Positions 6,893 through 11,870 of a stretch of DNA of 11,870 bases are shown here, piece after piece. Position numbers and translations under genes: made by a program. The notes beneath the pieces were generated by a model. That model was not told where the DNA came from. It did no database searches and saw only the letters and a list, made by a program, of their open reading frames with translations. Position 1 is the stretch's first letter. Each line of letters starts with the position of its first letter. Source of the stretch: Sulfurovum sp. (GTDB lineage: Bacteria > Campylobacterota > Campylobacteria > Campylobacterales > Sulfurovaceae). Location: contig DQVY01000045.1 in NCBI GenBank assembly GCA_015661535.1, positions 1 to 11,870 of the forward strand, read 5' to 3'.

Positions 6893-7721
6893 TTGTGATC
6901 TCCATAGCAGAGGCACACTCCACCTGAACGATCTCCACTTCATCTACGTCTATACGTGCGGCAGTGAGTTTGCCTCCCCATAGACATCCTGTATCTAACC
7001 CCAAGACATTCTCATCATGATAAAAGCCTAAAGTTGACCAGTGTCCAAATATGATCTTAAGGTCTATCTCTTTTCGGTTCTCACACTCAAACCAAGGTTT
7101 TAGCCCTTTTTCTCGAAGTGCATCTGTGGGGCCACCCTTTTGTTTAAAATCTAAACGGTGGTCACCATAACAGTAGCGCATTCGGGTAAATGAAGAGATT
7201 ATATATTTATCAATATCAATACTGCTGGCTTTTCTATTAAACCTGTCCGAACCCTCTTTGAACATCGCTTTGAGCCATATTTCTATGGTATCTTTTTGCA
7301 GTTTCTCTTCCAATCGTTCTGCATACCGAAGTGCCATCCCCAGATCAAATTCGGGAGAGATCCCTGCATGTGCCATACAATATCCCAGTTTACAATCTAC
7401 ATGTAAAAACTTTTGTCCTCTAAGCCAATCTATGAGCTTTTTAGCTTCAGGTGAGTTCAATATTGGGTCTAAGGTCGGGTTGGACTTTTTGAGGCCATAA
7501 TACGCTGCTATAAGGGTAATGTCATGATTGCCAAGGACTATCTCAACACTGTCACGTATACTGTAAAGATACTCCAATGTTTCAAGTGAACCTTCTCCCC
7601 GGTTTACAAGATCTCCTGCAAGCCAAAGTGTGTCATGATCAGGATTAAATTCTATCTTTCCAAGCAATTCCATGAAAGATCTATAACACCCTTGAATGTC
7701 ACCTATTGCCCAAACTGCCAC
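6876..7721 (-). CDS. apaH: Bis(5'-nucleosyl)-tetraphosphatase, symmetrical (ApaH)
   Basis: ApaH hydrolyses diadenosine tetraphosphate to two ADP, controlling this stress-linked nucleotide, and can also decap NpnN-capped RNA. The 281-residue product shows the metallophosphatase motifs in order: GDIQG (7-11), GDLVNRG (36-42), GNHD (64-67), AHAG (117-120), then FGHW and GLDTGCLWGGKLTA toward the C-terminus. Length and motif order are normal for symmetrical ApaH. The usual GDLVxRGP has Glu instead of Pro at residue 43. The start is GTG at 7721, supported by AAAGGG 6 nt upstream; that site overlaps the stop codon of the DNA glycosylase gene, so translation is probably coupled. It is the last gene of the minus-strand cluster. 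Confidence 0.95.
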   Translation of the reverse strand: MAVWAIGDIQGCYRSFMELLGKIEFNPDHDTLWLAGDLVNRGEGSLETLEYLYSIRDSVEIVLGNHDITLIAAYYGLKKSNPTLDPILNSPEAKKLIDWLRGQKFLHVDCKLGYCMAHAGISPEFDLGMALRYAERLEEKLQKDTIEIWLKAMFKEGSDRFNRKASSIDIDKYIISSFTRMRYCYGDHRLDFKQKGGPTDALREKGLKPWFECENRKEIDLKIIFGHWSTLGFYHDENVLGLDTGCLWGGKLTAARIDVDEVEIVQVECASAMEITTQGAF

Positions 7722-7727
7722 TGTATA

Positions 7728-7733
7728 CCCTTT
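7728..7733 (-). promoter_or_regulatory. Shine-Dalgarno of apaH overlapping the upstream stop codon
   Basis: On the minus strand AAAGGG lies 6 nt before the GTG start of apaH. It shares two bases with the TAA stop (7734-7732) of the glycosylase gene. This decides the GTG start and suggests that ribosomes ending on the upstream gene initiate apaH. Confidence 0.7.
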
Positions 7734-8208
7734 ATGATGCTAACTTTTGACGGTATTGTACTACTTTTTCTCCAAAAGACATCTTTGCATAGGCTGCAGA
7801 GGGAGAAGGCAGGTAGACTGTCTCTATGTCAAGGTGTGAAAAATGGGTATGAAAGAGTACCTCAGATTTTTTACCAGTAAATGCCAGCTTTTTAATGCTT
7901 GGGTGATCTTCCAAAAAACCTGCTATATCGTTCACCTCTTCATTTTCCAAAGAGCTGTCCAGTGAATTTTCACGTGAACAGACTTTTATCATGTCCCACA
8001 AACCAAACTTCGATTCTTTCAAGAGCCATAACTTCTGGTCACGGTTGTTGACAGGATACCCCGTAACTGCTTCGAGGATTTTCCAAAACTTATTGCTGGG
8101 GTGTGCATAGTAAAAGTTATTTTCAAAAGACTTGATACTGGGGAAAGAGCCTAATATCAAGATCTCTGTGTCTTTAAAGACAATAGGCTTAAAAGGATGT
8201 GTCAACAT
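7732..8208 (-). CDS. Hypoxanthine-DNA (deoxyinosine) glycosylase, UDG superfamily family 6
   Basis: The 158-residue product has the compact size of the hypoxanthine-DNA glycosylase branch of the uracil-DNA glycosylase superfamily. These enzymes excise hypoxanthine, the deamination product of adenine, to start base-excision repair. Visible motifs are ILGSFPSIKS (17-26), YYAHPSNKFW (33-42), GLWDMI (69-74) and LPSPSAAYA (133-141), in the family order. Asn39 within HPSN is at the position of the catalytically important Asn of the archaeal family-6 enzyme. The start is ATG 8208, 5 nt after the upstream stop, and lacks a recognisable Shine-Dalgarno, so it may depend on coupling. It lies 10 nt before apaH. 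A mismatch-specific uracil glycosylase is a less likely alternative. Confidence 0.87.
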   Translation of the reverse strand: MLTHPFKPIVFKDTEILILGSFPSIKSFENNFYYAHPSNKFWKILEAVTGYPVNNRDQKLWLLKESKFGLWDMIKVCSRENSLDSSLENEEVNDIAGFLEDHPSIKKLAFTGKKSEVLFHTHFSHLDIETVYLPSPSAAYAKMSFGEKVVQYRQKLAS

Positions 8209-8213
8209 GTTGT

Positions 8214-8693
8214 TTATTTACATGCCTTACGCATATTTTGAATGATCAACACCAATAAAGAGAGCGCAAATATTTTAGAATTGATCTCACTGCCCTTATG
8301 GGTGTTTAAAAATGCTGTGGATTGCGTCATCGCTTCTCCTTGCGCCTGCATCGCAATAATGTCTGGTATGTAGTACTGAGAAAAAAGCAACCCTGTAGCC
8401 AATACAAAGAATGTTGCTACTTTGGTTACTGTATCACGCTCAAATTTTTTGAACTTATACCCCTCATACAGTACTACAAAGACGATCAGTACATTGACCA
8501 CATACGACAAGCGTAAAAAGCTCTCCGTCATGATCTGCCCCTCTTGAAACTGTGTCAAAAGCTCTGCACCCACATAAAGGTGTGTGTTAAAGGTGACTGA
8601 AGTCACTACTATGCCAGCATAAAGCATCATGCCAAGTACTGCTGATGTAAAAATGAGGTATGCCATAGTGATTGTTTTAAATGTTTTGTTCAT
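8214..8693 (-). CDS. DUF4149-type integral membrane protein
   Basis: The 159-residue product has about four transmembrane segments, near residues 8-31, 59-78, 90-107 and 138-153. The MLYAGIVVTSVTFNTHLYVGAELLTQFQEGQIM region after the first helix is like DUF4149 (TMEM205-related) proteins, which have no established biochemical function. There is no catalytic motif I can point to. The start at 8693 is supported by GGAGA 5 nt upstream, and this ribosome site directly abuts the outer end of the 100-bp inverted-repeat element that separates the gene from prmC. The stop lies 5 nt before the glycosylase start. Function cannot be inferred from the mixed neighbours. Confidence 0.75.
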   Translation of the reverse strand: MNKTFKTITMAYLIFTSAVLGMMLYAGIVVTSVTFNTHLYVGAELLTQFQEGQIMTESFLRLSYVVNVLIVFVVLYEGYKFKKFERDTVTKVATFFVLATGLLFSQYYIPDIIAMQAQGEAMTQSTAFLNTHKGSEINSKIFALSLLVLIIQNMRKACK

Positions 8694-8703
8694 TGTATTC
8701 TCC

Positions 8704-8803
8704 GTAGGTCGGGGTGTCCTCTCCCCAACGATTTAAATTTAATATGTAAATAATATTTTTTTCTTATGCGTATTTATGTCGGGGAGAGGACACCCCGACC
8801 TAC
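8704..8803. repeat. 100-bp inverted-repeat element (BIME/MITE-like pair of REP hairpins)
   Basis: The ends are perfect 23-bp inverted repeats (8704-8726 and 8781-8803) around a 54-bp A/T-rich centre. Each arm also folds alone. The right arm makes a GTCGGGG/CCCCGAC stem (8778-8784 with 8793-8799) with an 8-nt loop; the left makes the same stem (8708-8714 with 8723-8729) with one mismatch. Read outward to inward, both begin with GTAG, the 5' foot tetranucleotide of REP sequences, so this is two REPs head to head. One end overlaps the TAG stop of prmC and the other abuts the DUF4149 ribosome site. It contains no gene. No clear target-site duplication is visible. Confidence 0.8.
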
Positions 8804-9618
8804 ATAAATTGAATAATAAAACCTCGGTCAAAGCCTGCCAGGTCTTTATAAAACTGTATGGATTTTACTCCAACTTCTTTAACAAATGCTTGGATGGGTT
8901 CTTTTTGGTCATACCCCATCTCACAAGCGAGCCACTTTATCTCCCTTGCTTTCACATCTAAGATGATCTGTTTGAGCAGTTCATCCCCTACTTTGCCGCC
9001 AAATAACGCTTCTTTGGGTTCATAGTCTACGACATTTGATTCTAGTAAATAGTCTTCCGCAATATAGGGAGGGTTAGAGACCACCAGTTCAACAGGCTCA
9101 CTCACCTCATCCATAAGGTTTGATTTCCGTAGCTCGACTTGATCCCCTAATTGATATTTATTAATATTTAACTGTGCTATTTCAAGTGGTTTCTCACAAA
9201 TATCGGTAGCAATACTCTTAAGTTCTGGAAACTTTCTTGCCAAGACAATAGAGATAGCCCCTGTTCCCACACCGATCTCAGCAATCCTAATGATCTTCTC
9301 TTTCTCTATGATCTCTGCTACCAGGTCTATGAGTATCTCTGTCTCTGGGCGAGGGATAAGTACACCCTCTTCTACCTTCAAATAGATATCATAAAAACTC
9401 GCTTCACCTACGATATACTCATAAGGTTCATGGTTTTTACGCCTCTCAATTAATTTTTCATATTCTTTAATATCTATCTCTTTATCCTCATGTAGTATAA
9501 GATAGGTACGGTCTTGTTTGAGATGATAGGTTAAGAGAAGTTCTGCTTCATATTGGGGGCGTTCACAAATTTCATGAAGCTCAGAGGTTCCCCAGAGTAG
9601 TGTTTCTTTAATGGTCAT
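8800..9618 (-). CDS. prmC: Peptide chain release factor N5-glutamine methyltransferase (PrmC/HemK)
   Basis: PrmC uses S-adenosylmethionine to methylate the Gln of the GGQ motif in release factors RF1 and RF2, which they need for efficient peptide release. The 272-residue product is of family length. The N-terminal RF-binding helical domain spans about 1-70. IPRPETE is at 88-94, the SAM-binding motif I EIGVGTGAISI at 114-123, the catalytic NPPY at 182-185, and EPKEALFGG, in the usual position after it, at 200-208. The ATG at 9618 matches the family start (MTIKE...) and overlaps the end of the M48 protease gene by 11 nt, so the two are probably translationally coupled. The stop codon TAG is the first part of the inverted-repeat element downstream. 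Confidence 0.96.
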   Translation of the reverse strand: MTIKETLLWGTSELHEICERPQYEAELLLTYHLKQDRTYLILHEDKEIDIKEYEKLIERRKNHEPYEYIVGEASFYDIYLKVEEGVLIPRPETEILIDLVAEIIEKEKIIRIAEIGVGTGAISIVLARKFPELKSIATDICEKPLEIAQLNINKYQLGDQVELRKSNLMDEVSEPVELVVSNPPYIAEDYLLESNVVDYEPKEALFGGKVGDELLKQIILDVKAREIKWLACEMGYDQKEPIQAFVKEVGVKSIQFYKDLAGFDRGFIIQFM

Positions 9619-10891
9619 TTTTGTCCATCAAAGCAAAGATCCCATCTGTAGGCAGTCCTTCTTCTTCAACGGCTTCTTCTCCCACAATAGTGTTAGAAGC
9701 ATCAAAACCTAACTCTTTCAAACGTTCAAGTACAGGCGGGTGTGTGTAGTAAAAGAAGATGACCAAAGGGTGTGATTTTGGAAATGACTTGTTTTCAGTG
9801 ACCAGTTTCATAAGTGCTGATACCAGATTCTCTTTCCCACCCATTGCTGAACCGAACTCATCTGCTGCATACTCATTATGACGGCTGACATAGGACATGA
9901 ATGGGGTAAAGACAAAAGAGAGCAGCGGCAGAAGCAGCATGAGCATAGCTATTTTGACGCCTGCTTCAGGTACCACACCCATTTCTATGAAGAGTGCATC
10001 CGGCAAATGCCCAAAAAGGTAAAAAGCGATGAAAAGAAGTAGCCCCATAAGCCCTATGTTTTTCCAAATATCGCCATGTGTGTAGTGTCCCAATTCATGT
10101 CCAAGTACAGCCAGAAGTTCTTTGGTAGTGAGCTTTTCTAACAGCGTGTCAAAGAGTACCACACGTTTTGACTTGCCAAGCCCACCAAAAAAGGCATTGA
10201 GACGGCTGTCGCGTTTAGAAGCATCCATCACAAAGATACCATCGTTCTTCAACCCTACTTCGTTCATCATCGCAGATATTTGCTCTTTAAGTTCACCTTC
10301 TTCTAGAGGGGAGAACTTGTTAAAGAGTGCCATGAAGGTTGGTGCCAAGACATTGGCCAGTACAGCTACAGTAAACATCGCTACAAAGCCCCAAAGCCAC
10401 CACGAGTCATAGTTCTCTATGATCCATGCCAGCAGTGCAAATACAGCCCCGCCAAGTACCACAAACAACAATGTGGATTTAAGTGTATCTACTACATACA
10501 TTTTAGGCGTCATTTTGTTAAAACCGAAATCTTCGTCTATCTTAAATTGTTGATAAAGTTCAAAAGGAAGCCCAATGATGTAATTTACAACGATAAAGCC
10601 AAACAAAAAGGCAACAGCCTGCAGAATGTTCCCTTCTACCTGTATGTATGATGAAAGCCAGGCAAAGCCGGCAAAAACCCACCAGATAAACACCAAGTAA
10701 TCTACCAAGGTGTTGACAAGTCCAAGTTTTCCGTTGGCTACAGCATAATTCCCGGCAACAAGATACTTCTCTGCTGACATAAGCACCGGTGTTTTTCTTT
10801 TCTCTTCGTTAATGTACCCTATCTGCATCACGGAGATATAAAGCTTCATAAAGGTATACAGTGAGTAAAAGATAATAATGGTTTCTAACAT
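9608..10891 (-). CDS. Ste24-like M48 family zinc metalloprotease, membrane-bound
   Basis: The 427-residue product has the layout of the CAAX prenyl protease 1 (Ste24) branch of M48: an N-terminal multi-helix region (several transmembrane segments between about 5 and 190) followed by the catalytic domain. The zinc-binding HELGH is at 265-269, with the third ligand expected to be Glu340 in NEYAAD (339-344). Two further helices are near 279-298 and 312-335, and YTHPPVLERL (382-391) is a typical late motif. Bacteria lack prenylated CAAX substrates, so a role in membrane-protein turnover is inferred. The start is supported by AAGGA 6 nt upstream. It heads the minus-strand cluster, overlaps prmC by 11 nt, and diverges from uup. 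It is longer than HtpX and keeps the Ste24-type N-terminal domain, so HtpX is not the best name. Confidence 0.9.
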   Translation of the reverse strand: MLETIIIFYSLYTFMKLYISVMQIGYINEEKRKTPVLMSAEKYLVAGNYAVANGKLGLVNTLVDYLVFIWWVFAGFAWLSSYIQVEGNILQAVAFLFGFIVVNYIIGLPFELYQQFKIDEDFGFNKMTPKMYVVDTLKSTLLFVVLGGAVFALLAWIIENYDSWWLWGFVAMFTVAVLANVLAPTFMALFNKFSPLEEGELKEQISAMMNEVGLKNDGIFVMDASKRDSRLNAFFGGLGKSKRVVLFDTLLEKLTTKELLAVLGHELGHYTHGDIWKNIGLMGLLLFIAFYLFGHLPDALFIEMGVVPEAGVKIAMLMLLLPLLSFVFTPFMSYVSRHNEYAADEFGSAMGGKENLVSALMKLVTENKSFPKSHPLVIFFYYTHPPVLERLKELGFDASNTIVGEEAVEEEGLPTDGIFALMDKNDH

Positions 10892-10943
10892 AAAATTCCT
10901 TGCGTTTTACCGCAGCAACTGACTACGGTAATAATAATCAGAA

Positions 10944-10949
10944 AATATA
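10944..10949 (-). promoter_or_regulatory. Candidate -10 box for the M48-prmC cluster
   Basis: On the minus strand TATATT lies 52 nt upstream of the M48 gene's ATG, in the 124-bp gap shared with uup. No -35 match is seen. It is a reasonable but unproven promoter for the five-gene unit. Confidence 0.3.
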
Positions 10950-10981
10950 CCTAATCAAGCCTTAAAGCCCTCTCTATTTGC

Positions 10982-10987
10982 TATAAT
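10982..10987 (+). promoter_or_regulatory. -10 box of the uup promoter
   Basis: A perfect TATAAT, in the context TTTGCTATAATTTCGC, lies 28 nt before the GTG start. It predicts a leader of roughly 22 nt. The upstream region is A/T-rich without a clear -35, as is usual in Campylobacterota. Confidence 0.65.
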
Positions 10988-11003
10988 TTCGCTAGTAAAC
11001 CTC

Positions 11004-11008
11004 AAGGA
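11004..11008 (+). promoter_or_regulatory. Shine-Dalgarno deciding the GTG start of uup
   Basis: AAGGA lies 7 nt before GTG 11016. No ATG is better placed, so this site supports the GTG start. Confidence 0.65.
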
Positions 11009-11015
11009 TATCATC

Positions 11016-11870
11016 GTGGCACTCATTGACCTCTTCAACATCAAAAAACAATATGACATAAAACTTCTGCTCAATGATGTTGACTTTCATCTCAATGAGG
11101 GAGAACGTGTAACAATCGTCGGGCAAAATGGCTGTGGGAAATCAACCTTAATGAAGATCATTATGGGGGAAGAAGAACCGACAGAGGGGAAAAGGGTTGT
11201 CAACAATGCCATACATATAGAGATGCTTTCCCAGCAGCCTCATTTTGACCCGGAACTTTCAGTGCGTGAAGCCATACTCAATGAACTGACAGAACTTAAA
11301 ACTGCTAAAGATGAGTATGATCTATTGAGTCAAAAAGTAGCAGAAGATTTTGAGAATGAAGAACTGCTCTCAAAACTGGAAAAAGTCTCTTCCTTTTTAG
11401 ACCATCACAATGCCTGGAATTTAGATGACAAAATAGAACGTGTCATGCAGGAGTTTCACCTTAAACATTACGAACATCGTCCCGTTGTGTCACTTTCCGG
11501 AGGGGAACAGCGGCGTGTGGCTTTAGCATCACTCATACTTAAAAAGCCCGATGTCCTTTTACTTGATGAACCTACCAACCACCTTGATGTCTATATGGTG
11601 GAATTTTTAGAAGAAATATTGCTCAAAGAGAACTTTACCCTACTTTTCATCTCTCACGACAGACACTTCATCGATACCATTGCCACACGTGTGGTAGAGG
11701 TAGACAATCAGGAACTCATCTCCTATAATGGCGGCTACCTGGCTTACCTGGAACAAAAAGAAGCCCGTATGCATGCGCTTAAAAAAGGGCATGAAAACCT
11801 GCTTCGTCTACTCAAGCAAGAAGATGCGTGGTTGGCAAAAGGGGTGAAAGCCAGAGAAAAACGTAATCAG
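11016..11870 (+). CDS. uup: ABC-F ATPase Uup (5' part, cut by the window end)
   Basis: The frame starts at GTG and stays open to the last base, giving 285 residues: the first ABC domain and the start of the interdomain linker. Walker A GQNGCGKST is at 36-44, the signature LSGGEQ at 160-165, Walker B LLLDEPTNHLD at 181-191 and the H-loop SHD at 213-215. The NHLD form and lack of membrane segments indicate the ABC-F group, soluble ATPases acting on the ribosome. The linker sequence AWLAKGVKAREKRNQ (271-285) matches the Uup hallmark WIRRGVKARRTRNEGRV, separating it from EttA and YheS. In E. coli, Uup is linked to ribosome function and, through its C-terminal domain, to transposon excision and branched DNA. 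The second ABC domain and any C-terminal domain lie beyond the window. Confidence 0.92.
   Translation, partial: MALIDLFNIKKQYDIKLLLNDVDFHLNEGERVTIVGQNGCGKSTLMKIIMGEEEPTEGKRVVNNAIHIEMLSQQPHFDPELSVREAILNELTELKTAKDEYDLLSQKVAEDFENEELLSKLEKVSSFLDHHNAWNLDDKIERVMQEFHLKHYEHRPVVSLSGGEQRRVALASLILKKPDVLLLDEPTNHLDVYMVEFLEEILLKENFTLLFISHDRHFIDTIATRVVEVDNQELISYNGGYLAYLEQKEARMHALKKGHENLLRLLKQEDAWLAKGVKAREKRNQ

Noticed and set aside
7635..7880. Plus-strand open frame crossing the apaH/glycosylase junction
   Set aside because: It is antisense to two well-supported genes and has no family match that I can see.
8776..8961. Small plus-strand open frame starting in the inverted repeat
   Set aside because: It mostly runs antisense to the prmC 3' end, and its start lies in the hairpin arm.
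10907..10931. Hairpin TTACCG...CGGTAA upstream of the M48 gene
   Set aside because: It has only a 6-bp stem with a 13-nt loop, too weak to claim a riboswitch or operator.
1..11870. CRISPR array, tRNA, rRNA or transposase gene
   Set aside because: No regularly spaced direct repeats, cloverleaf with acceptor stem, or transposase motifs were seen on either strand.

Overview
The window looks like chromosomal DNA of a Campylobacterota (epsilonproteobacterial) bacterium, most like the Sulfurovum/Sulfurimonas group. The evidence is the AT-rich composition, the form of FtsZ (the IHPDYPLNGISEAMD and SADEDADVIFGTTT stretches are typical of that phylum's FtsZ), and a UPF0323 lipoprotein gene directly before a glutathionylspermidine-synthase-like gene, the order seen at Cj0371-Cj0372 in Campylobacter. 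No species can be named from the sequence alone. Coding density is high and no gap reaches 300 bases. The longest gaps are 124 bp (10892-11015) and 106 bp (8694-8799).

Layout. (1) 1-1421: the 3' end of ftsA and complete ftsZ, the last two genes of a division cluster on the + strand, closed by two consecutive hairpins. (2) 5028-1488, minus strand: a two-gene unit encoding a PhoX-like (DUF839) beta-propeller protein with a Sec-type N-terminus, then 4 nt later a secreted di-heme cytochrome c. (3) 5117-6868, plus strand, diverging from unit 2: the UPF0323 lipoprotein with a GGFFGG-repeat tail, and an ATP-grasp ligase of the GspS/YgiC family 3 nt downstream. (4) 10891-6876, minus strand: Ste24-like M48 protease, prmC, a DUF4149 membrane protein, a hypoxanthine-DNA glycosylase and apaH, packed with short gaps or an overlap. 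A 100-bp inverted-repeat element sits between prmC and the DUF4149 gene. (5) 11016-11870: the first 285 codons of uup (ABC-F), diverging from unit 4 and running off the end.

Most of the content is housekeeping: cell division, release-factor methylation, Ap4A hydrolysis, base-excision repair and a ribosome-associated ABC-F ATPase. Three things stand out. First, the lipoprotein and ligase pair resembles the E. coli ygiB-ygiC pair and suggests that the ligase modifies the lipoprotein's Gly-rich C-terminus. Second, a PhoX homologue without a twin-arginine signal is coupled to a di-heme cytochrome. Third, three GTAG-headed REP-type hairpins occur in two places, and in both the GTAG contains the TAG stop codon of the adjacent gene. 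I found no CRISPR array, tRNA, rRNA, prophage or transposase gene.
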